From: Mycobacterium sp. IS-1742
Lineage (GTDB): Bacteria; Actinomycetota; Actinomycetes; Mycobacteriales; Mycobacteriaceae
Assembly (NCBI RefSeq): GCF_001500125.1
Contig: NZ_LQIV01000002.1
Coordinates: 1-64,000, forward strand
DNA length: 64,000 nucleotides
Direction of reading: 5' to 3'
Shown here: positions 8,734-17,147 of the stretch, one piece after another
How the letters are laid out: each line of letters opens with the position of its first letter
Position numbering within the stretch: position 1 is the first letter of the stretch
The notes under the pieces: model-generated
Database searches by the model: none
Seen by the model: only the letters and a program-made list of their open reading frames with translations
Told to the model about the DNA's origin: nothing
Translations under genes and position numbers: made by a program

Positions 8734-9636
8734 TCAGTCCTGCACCGCCTTGGCCACCGCGACACACACGGTGAGCCGGCCGGGGTCGGGATGCGCCGCG
8801 CGCTGCAGTTCCCACACCGCGTTGTGCATCATCCGCACGACGGTCCAGGCGCGCGCCCGGTCCTCGTCGAAGCCGGCAGCGTCGACGAGTGCGTGGAAGC
8901 GGCGCCGCACCCCGCCGCGGACGTCGCCGGCCAGTTCGTCCCACCTGTTCCACAGCATCGGCGCGACCTCGAAGTGCGGGTCGCCGTCGAGCGGTTTCGG
9001 GTCGATGGCCACCCACGAATACGCTGGGCCGGCATGGCCGGCCAGCACGTTCCCGTAGTGCAGATCGGTGTGGACGAGGGTGCCGCGACTGGCGGGGTCG
9101 GTGATCAGGTCGCGGCCCAGGGTGAGTGCCTGCTCGACGAGTCGGCGCGGCAGCGGGGTGTTGCGGGGCAGCACCGCCAGTTCGGCGGTGCGTGATTCCA
9201 ACCACGTTGTGAGCGTTCGCAATTGGGGAAGCGCCGGAACATGGATGCGCTGGTACAGGTCACTGACGACGGCACAGGCCTCGACGTCGGAGACGGTGCC
9301 CAGGTCTCGGTCGTCGAGTCGTTCGAGCAAGAGCGCACGGCGGTGGGGCGCAGCGCCGAGCAGGCGCACCGCCCCATGGCCGGCCCAGCGACGCAGCGCG
9401 AGGTGCTCGTGTTCGGACTCGTCGTCGGGGAACCCCATCTTGAGCACCGCGGACTGCCCACGCGGCGTGAGGACCGGCAGGACAAGCGATGTCGTGCCGT
9501 GCGTCGGCGCACCGTCGACACGCAGGTCCCACTCCCGCAGTTGGGTCTGCGCCGCGTGGGGCAGTGACTCGACCCACCCCGCCCAGTCCGGGCCCCGGGC
9601 GGACATCGCCGTCACCCCGGCGGGCAGGTCGATCAC
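8734..9636 (-). CDS. APH(6)/hydroxyurea-type aminoglycoside phosphotransferase family kinase
   Basis: A 300-aa protein with an eukaryotic-like kinase fold. The N-lobe Lys lies in QSAVLKMGFP, the catalytic loop is HTDLHYGNVLAG, and the Mg-binding Asp follows in WVAIDPKPLDGD. The DPKPLDGDP form resembles the streptomycin-6-phosphotransferase/hydroxyurea-resistance branch. Environmental mycobacterial members are often intrinsic kinases of unproven substrate, so resistance should not be assumed. The start is GTG 9636; Met at 9606 is an alternative. It lies downstream of the katG terminator on the same strand. Confidence 0.83.
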   Translation of the reverse strand: MIDLPAGVTAMSARGPDWAGWVESLPHAAQTQLREWDLRVDGAPTHGTTSLVLPVLTPRGQSAVLKMGFPDDESEHEHLALRRWAGHGAVRLLGAAPHRRALLLERLDDRDLGTVSDVEACAVVSDLYQRIHVPALPQLRTLTTWLESRTAELAVLPRNTPLPRRLVEQALTLGRDLITDPASRGTLVHTDLHYGNVLAGHAGPAYSWVAIDPKPLDGDPHFEVAPMLWNRWDELAGDVRGGVRRRFHALVDAAGFDEDRARAWTVVRMMHNAVWELQRAAHPDPGRLTVCVAVAKAVQD

Positions 9637-9648
9637 GTCACCAGACGC

Positions 9649-9689
9649 GGGACACCCCGCGAACCGGTGTCCGGTTCGCGGGGTGTCCC
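9649..9689 (-). terminator. Strong hairpin terminator after katG
   Basis: A perfect 19-bp inverted repeat (arms 9649-9667 and 9671-9689) with a 3-nt loop begins 31 bp past the katG stop. It is very GC-rich and has no U tract, the form usually seen for mycobacterial hairpin terminators. It separates katG from the kinase gene on the same strand. Confidence 0.8.
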
Positions 9690-9720
9690 CGTCGAGTTGA
9701 TGGTGCTGCTACGTCAGCTG

Positions 9721-11964
9721 CTAGGTCAGGTCGAACCGGTCGTTGTTCATGACCTTGACCCAGGCGGCGACGAAGTCCTCGACGAACTTGCCCTTGTTGT
9801 CGTCCTGGGCGTACACCTCGGCCACGGCGCGCAGCACCGAGTTCGAGCCGAACACGAGGTCGTTCGCCGTTGCGGTCCACTTGATCTCACCGGTGGCGCG
9901 ATCCCGGCCCTCGTAGACGTTCTCGGTGTTCTCCGACGGCTTCCACGCGGTGTTCATGTCGAGCAGGTTGACGAAGAAGTCGTTCGTCAGGACGCCCGGC
10001 GAGTTGGTGAACACACCGTGCTTGGTGCCGCCGTGGTTGACGTTGAGCACCCGCAGACCACCGAGGAGTGCGGTCATCTCCGGCGCCGTGAGGTCCAGCA
10101 GGTAGGCCTTCTCCACAAGCAGCTTCTCGACCTGACCCTTCTCGCCGGACCGGGAGTAGTTGCGGAAGCCGTCGGCCTTGGTCTCCAGCACCGCGAACGA
10201 CTCGACGTCGGTCTGCTCCTGGGAGGCGTCGGTACGACCCGGCGCGAAGTGCACGTCGATCTCGTATCCGGCGTCCTTGGCGGCCTTCTCGACCGCGGCG
10301 GACCCGGCGAGCACGATCAGGTCGGCCAGCGAGATCTTCTTGCCGCCGGAGGCCGACGCGTTGAAGTCCTGCTGGATCTGCTCGAGCACCGGCAGCACCT
10401 TGGCCAGTTCGGCCGGCTCGTTGCCCTCCCAGTTGCGCTGCGGCTCCAGGCGCACCCGGGCACCGTTGGCGCCGCCGCGCTTGTCGGTGCCGCGGAAGCT
10501 GGACGCCGACGCCCATGCCGTCTTGATCAGCTGCTGGATGGTCAGACCCGAGTCGAGCACCGTGGCCTTGAGGTTCTCGACGTCGGCGTCGTCGACCAGC
10601 TCGTGGTCGACGGCCGGCACCGGGTCCTGCCAGATCTCGGGCTCGGCGACCCACGGACCCAGGTAGCGGCTGATCGGCCCCATGTCGCGGTGCATCAGCT
10701 TGTACCAGGCCTTGGCGAACGCCGCGTCCATCTCTTCGGGGTGGTCGAGCCAGCGGCGGGTGATCTCACCGTAGATGGGGTCGACCCGCATCGAGACGTC
10801 GGTGACGAGCATCGTGGGCTTGCGCGGCGGACCGCCGAACGGATCGGGGATGGTCGCCTCGGCGTCCTTGGCCTCGAACTGCCAGGCGCCCGCGGGGCTC
10901 TTGGTCAGCTCCCACTCGTTGCCGTACAGGATCTCCAGGTAGCGGTTGCTCCACTGCGAGTTCGAACCGGTCCAGATGACCTCCAGACCGCTGGTGACGG
11001 TGTCGTTGCCGTTGCCGGAGCCGAAGGGGCACTTCCACCCCAGCCCCTGATCCTCGACCGGCGCGCCCTCGGGCTCGGGCCCGACGTTCACGTCGGCGGC
11101 GCCGTGGGTCTTGCCCAGGGTGTGGCCGCCGACGATCAGAGCGGCGGTCTCCTCGTCGTTCATCGCCATCCGGCCGAAGGTCTCGCGGATGTCGTGGGCG
11201 GCGGCCAACGGATCCGGCTTGCCTTCGGGCCCTTCGGGATTGACGTAGATCAGGCCCATCGTGGTGGCGCCGAACGGTTCGGCGAGCTCACGCTTGTCCT
11301 CGTTGGTGCCGCCGTAGCGCTTGTCGGTGCCCAGCCAGGTGTCCTCCTGGCCCCACAGCATCTCCTCGGGCTCCCAGATGTCCTCACGGCCGAACGCGAA
11401 ACCGGCGGTCTTGAACCCGGACTGCTCGAGCGCGGCGTTGCCGGCGAAGGCGATCAGGTCGGCCCAGGAGATCTTGTTGCCGTACTTCTGCTTGATCGGC
11501 CACAGCAGCCGGCGCGCCTTGTCCAGGTTGGCGTTGTCGGGCCAGCTGTTGAGCGGGGCGAAGCGCTGGGCGCCCTGACCGGCGCCGCCGCGGCCGTCGA
11601 AGATGCGGTAGGTGCCGGCGGCGTGCCAGCTCATCCGGATGAACAGACCGGCGTAGTTGCCGTAGTCAGCGGGCCACCAGTCCTGGGAGCTCTGGATGAG
11701 TTCGATGACGTCGCGCTTGAAGGCCTCGACGTCGAGTTGCGCGAACGCCTCGGCGTAGTTGAAGTCCTCGCCGAGGGGGTTGCCCTTCTCGTTCTGCTTG
11801 TGCAGCACGGACACGTCGACCTGTTCGGGCCACCAGTCCTTGTTGGTCAGCGGTGCGTGCACCTTCGGCTCGGGCGAGTCGATGATCGGGTTCTCGGACT
11901 CGCTGTGGCTGTCGGTCTTGCTGTCCGAATGCGGGGGGCGGGCATCGGAGGTATCGGATGACAC
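9721..11964 (-). CDS. katG: Catalase-peroxidase KatG
   Basis: A bifunctional heme catalase-peroxidase that removes H2O2 and, in mycobacteria, activates isoniazid. The distal site is intact in [12 protein letters not shown] (Arg, Trp, His). The Tyr of [10 protein letters not shown] and the Met of [10 protein letters not shown] complete the usual Met-Tyr-Trp crosslink, and the proximal His lies in [11 protein letters not shown]. The duplicated C-terminal domain is present and the length (747 aa) fits the family. GTG 11964 is chosen because AAGGGA lies 6 nt upstream; a Met 15 nt earlier would swallow that RBS. The gene is downstream of furA, 59 bp apart, in the classic furA-katG arrangement, and is followed by a strong hairpin. 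Confidence 0.97.
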   Translation of the reverse strand: MSSDTSDARPPHSDSKTDSHSESENPIIDSPEPKVHAPLTNKDWWPEQVDVSVLHKQNEKGNPLGEDFNYAEAFAQLDVEAFKRDVIELIQSSQDWWPADYGNYAGLFIRMSWHAAGTYRIFDGRGGAGQGAQRFAPLNSWPDNANLDKARRLLWPIKQKYGNKISWADLIAFAGNAALEQSGFKTAGFAFGREDIWEPEEMLWGQEDTWLGTDKRYGGTNEDKRELAEPFGATTMGLIYVNPEGPEGKPDPLAAAHDIRETFGRMAMNDEETAALIVGGHTLGKTHGAADVNVGPEPEGAPVEDQGLGWKCPFGSGNGNDTVTSGLEVIWTGSNSQWSNRYLEILYGNEWELTKSPAGAWQFEAKDAEATIPDPFGGPPRKPTMLVTDVSMRVDPIYGEITRRWLDHPEEMDAAFAKAWYKLMHRDMGPISRYLGPWVAEPEIWQDPVPAVDHELVDDADVENLKATVLDSGLTIQQLIKTAWASASSFRGTDKRGGANGARVRLEPQRNWEGNEPAELAKVLPVLEQIQQDFNASASGGKKISLADLIVLAGSAAVEKAAKDAGYEIDVHFAPGRTDASQEQTDVESFAVLETKADGFRNYSRSGEKGQVEKLLVEKAYLLDLTAPEMTALLGGLRVLNVNHGGTKHGVFTNSPGVLTNDFFVNLLDMNTAWKPSENTENVYEGRDRATGEIKWTATANDLVFGSNSVLRAVAEVYAQDDNKGKFVEDFVAAWVKVMNNDRFDLT

Positions 11965-12023
11965 GGTGTTTCCCTTCATATCCATACATCAAGGTGGTGA
12001 TGGGGCTGCGATCACGGTTGTGA

Positions 12024-12473
12024 TCAGGAACTATCGGTGGAACCCTCGGGCACGCAGGCGGGGCACAGACCCCAGTAGATGACTTCGGCCTCGTCGAGGA
12101 CGAAGCCGTCGAGCGCATCGTGTTCGGACGGCACCAGGCACGGGGCCTCGCCGACCGCGCAGTCCACGTCAACGATCGTCCCGCACGAGCGGCACACCAC
12201 GTGGTGGTGGTTGTCGCCGACGCGGGTCTCGTAGCGCGCGACCGAACCCGACGGCTGGATCCGCCGGATCAGGCGCGCTCCGGTCAGGGCGTGCAGGACG
12301 TCGTAGACCGCCTGCCGCGAGACGTCCGGCAGGCTGGACCGGACGGTGGCGAAGATGGTCTCGGTGTCCGCGTGCGGGTGGGCGTGGACCGCTTCCAGCA
12401 CGGCGACCCGAGGACGGGTCACGCGCAGATCGGCGCCCCGCAACTGGCCTACGTACTCGGACGACGACGACAC
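12024..12473 (-). CDS. furA: Ferric-uptake-type repressor FurA
   Basis: A 149-aa Fur-family repressor of katG. The winged helix contains VTRPRVAVLEAV and DVSRQAVYDVLHALT. The metal sites show HHHVVCRSC and a C-terminal CPAC pair. GTG 12473 is chosen, not the upstream Met, because a promoter (TTGACT, 17 bp, TGATAT) puts +1 at that G, giving a leaderless message as known for mycobacterial furA; translation from VSSSSEY matches the family N-terminus. Oxidation of FurA is known to relieve katG repression in other mycobacteria. katG lies directly downstream. Confidence 0.95.
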   Translation of the reverse strand: MSSSSEYVGQLRGADLRVTRPRVAVLEAVHAHPHADTETIFATVRSSLPDVSRQAVYDVLHALTGARLIRRIQPSGSVARYETRVGDNHHHVVCRSCGTIVDVDCAVGEAPCLVPSEHDALDGFVLDEAEVIYWGLCPACVPEGSTDSS

Positions 12474-12480
12474 GACAGCC

Positions 12481-12509
12481 ATATCACCCGCTTTTTTGGA
12501 ATAAGTCAA
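12481..12509 (-). promoter_or_regulatory. furA promoter, leaderless
   Basis: On the minus strand, -35 TTGACT (12509-12504), a 17-bp spacer and -10 TGATAT (12486-12481) place transcription start at 12473, the G of the furA GTG. The spacer is A-rich (six consecutive A), unlike the surrounding GC-rich DNA, and matches the AT-rich patch that FurA binds in other mycobacteria. Autoregulation is therefore likely. Confidence 0.8.
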
Positions 12510-12631
12510 GAGTTGGTCGCGGGTGTTTCGCGCGATCACCCAATTCGTCCCTGCGCCAAGCACATCGGTGGGTGTGGACGGCGCGTCGCGTCCTTCACTT
12601 CATTCGGCGGATGCCCGCGGCGGGTCGCCAC

Positions 12632-12637
12632 TAGTAT
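12632..12637 (+). promoter_or_regulatory. -10 box of leaderless promoter
   Basis: TAGTAT is followed by six bases and then the GTG at 12644, the spacing that produces a leaderless transcript. No clear -35 is visible. Confidence 0.5.
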
Positions 12638-12643
12638 CGCGGG

Positions 12644-13075
12644 GTGGCCAAACTCGAGCTGACCCGCGAGCTGTCTCTCGATCCGGACGACGCCTGGGCG
12701 CACGCGTCCAACCTCGCCGAACTGGGGGACTGGCTCGTCATGCACGAGGGCTGGCGAAGCGAGCTACCCGACGAACTCGTCGTGGGCACCACCATCGTCG
12801 GCGTGGCCGGCGCCAAGGGCATGCGCAACCGGGTGACCTGGACGATCAAGCACGTCGATCCGCCCACGCTGCTCGAGGTCGACGGCAAGGGGGTCGGCGG
12901 CACCAGATACGGCATGAGGATGGCGGTGCGCCCCACCTCGTCGGGCTGCGCGTTCACCGTCACCCTCGAACTCGGGGGTGCGCCGCTGTTCGGACCGATC
13001 GGCGCCGCGGCCGCCCGCGCGGTCAAGGGTGACATCGATCGGTCCATCCGCCGTTTCGAGGAGCTCTACGTCTGA
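12644..13075 (+). CDS. SRPBCC family protein, Rv0910-like
   Basis: A 143-aa protein with one START-like SRPBCC domain over its whole length (LSLDPDDAWAHASNLAELGDWL, GVGGTRYGMRM, GAPLFGPIGAAAA). The pattern follows M. tuberculosis Rv0910, described as the toxin of the Rv0909-Rv0910 pair. No Rv0909-like short antitoxin gene lies upstream, where the 170 bp holds the furA promoter instead. Toxicity is therefore doubtful, and a lipid-binding role is just as likely. The GTG start is supported by a -10 box placed for a leaderless message. A 13-bp hairpin begins right after the stop. Confidence 0.8.
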   Translation: MAKLELTRELSLDPDDAWAHASNLAELGDWLVMHEGWRSELPDELVVGTTIVGVAGAKGMRNRVTWTIKHVDPPTLLEVDGKGVGGTRYGMRMAVRPTSSGCAFTVTLELGGAPLFGPIGAAAARAVKGDIDRSIRRFEELYV

Positions 13076-13076
13076 G

Positions 13077-13104
13077 GGTCCGCCCGCGGTGCCGCGGGCG
13101 GACC
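13077..13104 (+). terminator. Perfect 13-bp hairpin spanning a GTG
   Basis: The arms 13077-13089 and 13092-13104 are perfectly complementary, with a 2-nt loop. The structure begins 1 nt after the stop of the SRPBCC gene, so it may act as a terminator. The GTG at 13089 that would start the carboxylase lies at its apex, so it could also hide that start codon. Confidence 0.6.
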
Positions 13105-14624
13105 ATGCCGAGTTGGTGCGCCGCCGCGCGCTGACCGACGACGCCGCGCGCCCAGAGGCGGTCGCCCGCAGGCACGATGCGGGTGGGCGCACCGCGCGGG
13201 AGAACATCGCCGACCTGGTCGACGAGGGCTCCTTCATCGAGTACGGCCGGTTCGCGATCGCCGCTCAGCGCGCGCGCCGCGACCTCGACGACCTGATCGC
13301 CCGCACTCCCGCCGACGGTCTGGTCGCCGGGACGGCGCGCATCGACGGTGCCCCGTGTGCGGTCCTGTCGTACGACTACACCGTGCTGGCCGGCACCCAG
13401 GGGGCGCTGGGGCACCGCAAGAAGGACCGGCTCTTCGACCTGATCGAGCGGATGCGGCTGCCCACGGTGTTCTTCGCCGAAGGCGGCGGCGGCCGCCCCG
13501 GGGACACCGATCATCCCGTGGTGTCCTCGCTCGACGTCCGCGCGTTCAAGCTGTGGGCCGGCCTGTCGGGGCTCGTCCCGCGGATCGCGGTGGTCAAGGG
13601 GAGGTGTTTCGCGGGCAACGCGGTCATCGCGGGTTGCGCAGATCTGATCCTCGCGACGTCGGACACCTCCATCGGCATGGGTGGTCCGGCCATGATCGCC
13701 GGCGGCGGCCTCGGAGACGTTCCTCCCGACGCGGTCGGCCCCATCTCCACGCAGGCCCCCAACGGGGTGGTCGACGTGGTGGTGGACGACGAGGCGCAGG
13801 CCGTCGCCGTGGCCAGGACGCTGATCGGCTACTTCCGGGGACCCGCCGCAGCGGGTGAGGCGCCCGACCAGAGTGTCTTGCGCACAGCGGTTCCCGAGCG
13901 TGCACGCCGGGCCTACGATGTCACACCGATCATCCGGACACTGGCCGACGACGGTTCGGCCACGTTCCTTCGTGAGCGTTTCGCCAGGGAGATGGTGACC
14001 GCGCTGATCCGCATCGAGGGCCGGCCCGTCGGTGTGCTGGCCAACGACACCCGCCACATGGCCGGTGCCATCACCGCGGCGGCGTCGGACAAGGCGGCGC
14101 GCTTCCTGCAGCTCTGCGACGCCTTCGACATCCCGGTGCTGTCGCTGGTCGACTGCCCCGGCTACATGGTGGGTCCGGCCGCCGAGGCAGAAGCGTTGGT
14201 ACGCAGGGGTTCTCGACTCCTCGTCGCCGGCGCGGCGCTGCGGGTGCCACTGATCGCGGTGGTGCTGCGCCGCGGCTACGGCCTGGGTGCGCAGGCAATG
14301 ACGGGCGGCGGCCTGCACGAACCGTTGCTGACGGTCGCGTGGCCCGGTGCTCACCTGGGTCCGATGGGGCTCGAAGGCGCCGTGCGGCTGGGTCTGCGCA
14401 AGGAACTCGAGGCGATCGCCGACGAGGCCGAACGCGAGGAGGCGGTGCGTCGCGCCACCGCCGCGGCACAGGACAACGCGAAGGCGCTCAACGCTGCCGC
14501 GGTGTTCGAGATCGACGACGTGATCGACCCTGCGGAGACCCGCGGGCTGATCGCCGGGACACTGGCCGCCGCATCGGCCGCGCCGCCCGAGAGGCACCGG
14601 CGGCGGTTCGTCGACACCTGGTGA
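13089..14624 (+). CDS. Acyl-CoA carboxylase carboxyltransferase (beta) subunit
   Basis: A ~511-aa carboxyltransferase with both crotonase-like halves: the N-half has VLSYDYTVLAGTQGALGHRKKDRL and FFAEGGGGRPGD; the C-half has VLANDTRHMAGAITAAASDKAARF, LVDCPGYMVGP and a biotin-facing AQAMTGGG segment. These subunits transfer carboxyl from biotin to acetyl-, propionyl- or longer acyl-CoA. No biotin carboxylase/BCCP gene is nearby, so the partner must be elsewhere. The start is uncertain: GTG 13089 sits in a hairpin loop, while TTG 13113 or GTG 13116 just beyond would keep the conserved RRRALTDDAARPEAV. Confidence 0.88.
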   Translation: MPRADHAELVRRRALTDDAARPEAVARRHDAGGRTARENIADLVDEGSFIEYGRFAIAAQRARRDLDDLIARTPADGLVAGTARIDGAPCAVLSYDYTVLAGTQGALGHRKKDRLFDLIERMRLPTVFFAEGGGGRPGDTDHPVVSSLDVRAFKLWAGLSGLVPRIAVVKGRCFAGNAVIAGCADLILATSDTSIGMGGPAMIAGGGLGDVPPDAVGPISTQAPNGVVDVVVDDEAQAVAVARTLIGYFRGPAAAGEAPDQSVLRTAVPERARRAYDVTPIIRTLADDGSATFLRERFAREMVTALIRIEGRPVGVLANDTRHMAGAITAAASDKAARFLQLCDAFDIPVLSLVDCPGYMVGPAAEAEALVRRGSRLLVAGAALRVPLIAVVLRRGYGLGAQAMTGGGLHEPLLTVAWPGAHLGPMGLEGAVRLGLRKELEAIADEAEREEAVRRATAAAQDNAKALNAAAVFEIDDVIDPAETRGLIAGTLAAASAAPPERHRRRFVDTW

Positions 14625-14667
14625 TCGATCGTGGTTGACCGGCGCCGCCCGGGGTAACTCCAACGCC

Positions 14668-16032
14668 GTGCCACAGACCACCGAACTGACCGTCACCGAT
14701 CCCCGCACCGGCGAGACCGTCAGCCGGGTGCCCGTCACCGACGCCGCGGCCTGCGCCGAGGCGATCAAACGGGCGAGGGCGGCAGGGGCCGCCTGGGCCC
14801 GCACACCCGCCGCGGAGCGGGCCGCGGCACTGACGGCCGCGGCCACCGCCGTTCGGGAGGCCGCCGACGAACTGGCCGAACTCAACGAACGGGAAACGGG
14901 GAAGCTGCGCGACGATTCCCTCGGCGGTGTCGAGGCGGGTGCGGGCACGCTGGTGCAGTACGCCGAGCTCGGCCCCCTGCACCGCGGCCGCAGCCTGCAC
15001 GGTCAGTGGACGGCGACCGACCTGATGGTCCCCGAACCGCGCGGTGTCGTCGCGGTCCTCACCCCGTGGAACGATCCGGTCGCCGTGGCGGCCGGTCTGC
15101 TGGGCGCCGCGCTGGTGAGCGGGAACACCGTGGTGCACAAGCCCAGTGAGCGTTGCCCCGGGACCGGTAGGCGGTTCGCCCAACTGCTCGCCGCGCACCT
15201 GCCCGACGGCGTGCTCGAGATCGTCGACGGCGACGGATCGGTGGGCGCCATGCTGGCGGGGGCCGAGGAGGTCGACGTCGTCGCGCACGTGGGCAGCAGT
15301 GCCACGGGCCGTGCCATCGCGCGGGCCTGCGCGGACCGCGGTGCGAAGGTGATCCTCGAGAACGGCGGCAACGACGCGCTGATCGTCGATGCCGACGTGC
15401 CACCGCGGTGGGCGGCGCACCAGGCGGCGATGGGCGCGTTCGCCAACGCCGGACAGATCTGCGTGTCGGTGGAGCGCATCTATGTCGTCGACGCGGTCGC
15501 GGACGCATTCGTCGACGCCCTGGTCGACGAGGCGCGCGACTGGGCCGACCGCATCGGCCCCCTCGTCGACGAGCGACAGCGTGACACCGTGCACCAGCAC
15601 GTCACCGACGCCGTCGGCGCGGGCGCGCAGGTGCGCACCGGTGGCGAACCGGCGGCGGGCCCGGGGTCGTTCTACCCACCGACCGTGCTCACCGGCTGCA
15701 CCCCCGACATGCTGGTGATGCGGGAGGAGACGTTCGGCCCGGTGGCGCCCGTACGCGTCGTTCCCGATTTCGACACCGCGCTCGATGAGGCCGCCACGGA
15801 TCGGTACGGGCTGGCGGCGACGGTGCTGACCAACGACATGGCCCACGCCCAGCAGGCCTGGCGATCGCTTCCGGTCGGCACCGTGAAGATCAACGCCGCC
15901 TTCGGCGGTGCGCCCGGCGGCGCCTCGGAGCCGCGCCGCGCCAGCGGCAGCGGTTTCGGTTTCGGGCCCGAACTGCTCGACGAGATGACGGCGATGAAGG
16001 TGGTGCACTGGTCGCCCGCGCCCTCGGACTGA
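14668..16032 (+). CDS. NAD(P)-dependent aldehyde dehydrogenase
   Basis: An ALDH-superfamily protein of ~454 aa. The oxyanion Asn is in VLTPWNDPVA, the Rossmann NAD segment is HVGSSATGRAIA, the general-base Glu is in VILENGGND and the nucleophile Cys is in FANAGQICVS; EETFGPVAPV follows. The motif around the Glu reads ENGGN where ELGGK is usual, so Leu is replaced although the Glu is kept. The substrate is unknown. It starts 43 bp after the carboxylase subunit and is probably co-transcribed. GTG 14668 is used; a TTG at 14635 would add 11 residues. Confidence 0.88.
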   Translation: MPQTTELTVTDPRTGETVSRVPVTDAAACAEAIKRARAAGAAWARTPAAERAAALTAAATAVREAADELAELNERETGKLRDDSLGGVEAGAGTLVQYAELGPLHRGRSLHGQWTATDLMVPEPRGVVAVLTPWNDPVAVAAGLLGAALVSGNTVVHKPSERCPGTGRRFAQLLAAHLPDGVLEIVDGDGSVGAMLAGAEEVDVVAHVGSSATGRAIARACADRGAKVILENGGNDALIVDADVPPRWAAHQAAMGAFANAGQICVSVERIYVVDAVADAFVDALVDEARDWADRIGPLVDERQRDTVHQHVTDAVGAGAQVRTGGEPAAGPGSFYPPTVLTGCTPDMLVMREETFGPVAPVRVVPDFDTALDEAATDRYGLAATVLTNDMAHAQQAWRSLPVGTVKINAAFGGAPGGASEPRRASGSGFGFGPELLDEMTAMKVVHWSPAPSD

Positions 16033-16289
16033 CCGCCCGCTCGCAGATCGTGACAGCAAACCCACTTGACTGGGCACGGACCGCCATAACCCCGCTGACC
16101 TGCGTGATCCAGCCCATTTTTCGACGTTGGAGTTAATTAGACTTCTGCTGTTTTCGCTGATCAAGGCGGGTGCCGAAAAAAATTGTGTATTGATCATGGC
16201 GCAGGCGGGGTACTCGGCTCGACACCACAGCCGGGCGTTTGTGGCTCGGTAGCAATGCTGACGAATCGAGCGGACGGAAGGTGAACGAC
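16033..16289 (+). promoter_or_regulatory. AT-rich upstream region of the repeat-protein/M50 pair
   Basis: This 257-bp gap holds no gene. Its 16120-16195 part is clearly richer in A+T than the surroundings (TTAATTAG, a run of seven A, TTGTGTATTGATC). That suggests a regulated promoter or a protein-binding site, but no confident -10/-35 pair or long palindrome is visible. Confidence 0.35.
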
Positions 16290-17117
16290 ATGACCACCGA
16301 AGGACTGACCCCCGAGGAGCTCTCCGCCGAGAGCGCCATCGCACTGCCCGACAAGGAAGTGGTGTCGATCCTCGACCTGAACGCCGATGTGGACGTCGCC
16401 ATCGACGCGGCCTCCCCGATCGACCTCTCTGCGGCGGCGAACCTCAACGTCGCGGCGCCGATCGACGCCGCCGCCGGCGCGAACGTGCTCTCCTACGGTT
16501 CGGGCGCGCAGGCGGTCAGCGACCAGGGCACGATGCTCACCCAGAACCTCGACGCGGACGCCTACGCCACGTCCAACCAGGTCAGCGGGATCGACCAGGG
16601 TGGTATGGACACCGACGGCGACGAGGTGCCGACCGACGGCACCGGTACCGACACGGGTACCGGCGGAACCGGAACCGACACCGCGGTCGAAGCCGACCCG
16701 GCTGCTCTGCTCGACGGCAACCTGCTCAACGTCAACGTCAACGTCGACCTCGACGCTGACCTGGCCGCTCCGATCAGCGGCGCTGTGGCCGCCAACGCCA
16801 ACGTCGCGGCGCCGATCAACGCCGGTGTGGCCGCCAACATCGGGTCGGTCGATTCGGATGCGATCTCGGTCGCGACCCAGGACGCGATCATCACCCAGAA
16901 CCTCACCGGTGAGGCCGTCGCGACGTCGAATCAGGATTCCGAGATCTCGCAGGGTGACGGGGACACCGACACCGGAACCGACACCGGTACGGCCGACGCC
17001 GGAACCGAGTCGAGCACCAGTGGCACGAGCAGCACCTCCGGCACGGACTCCGGCGGCTCGAGCGATTCCGGCACCTCCAGCTCCGGCGGGGACAGCGGGG
17101 GTTCGACCGCGGCCTGA
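16290..17117 (+). CDS. Cys-free two-repeat protein upstream of PqqD-M50 protease
   Basis: A 275-aa acidic, cysteine-free protein without a classical signal peptide. After an N-terminal segment (LTPEELSAESAIALPDKEVV) come two ~75-aa repeats, ~30-104 and ~146-222. They share ANxNVAAPIxA (50-60 and 168-178) and TQNLxxxAxATSNQ (84-97 and 202-215). Each is followed by a Thr/Gly/Asp linker, and the C-terminus is Ser/Gly/Thr-rich. ATG 16290 has GGAAG 9 nt upstream. Only 30 bp separate it from the protease, so they form an operon. I infer it may be a substrate or partner of that protease. No function is established from sequence. Confidence 0.8.
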   Translation: MTTEGLTPEELSAESAIALPDKEVVSILDLNADVDVAIDAASPIDLSAAANLNVAAPIDAAAGANVLSYGSGAQAVSDQGTMLTQNLDADAYATSNQVSGIDQGGMDTDGDEVPTDGTGTDTGTGGTGTDTAVEADPAALLDGNLLNVNVNVDLDADLAAPISGAVAANANVAAPINAGVAANIGSVDSDAISVATQDAIITQNLTGEAVATSNQDSEISQGDGDTDTGTDTGTADAGTESSTSGTSSTSGTDSGGSSDSGTSSSGGDSGGSTAA

Positions 17118-17147
17118 GCCGCCTGAGACGCGAGGGGAAGCACTCCT

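Noticed and set aside
9667..11961. Very long plus-strand open frame opposite katG
   Set aside because: It is the antisense shadow of a strongly conserved gene: high GC at third positions suppresses stops on the opposite strand. The translation is Val/Gly/Leu-rich with no domain.
13023..14948. Long minus-strand open frame opposite the carboxylase subunit
   Set aside because: Antisense shadow; it is Arg/His/Gly-rich and no motif is visible.
16206..16211. SigF-type GGGTA -10 before the repeat-protein gene
   Set aside because: GGGTAC is present, but no GTTT-like -35 lies 15-17 bp upstream, so the match is too weak.
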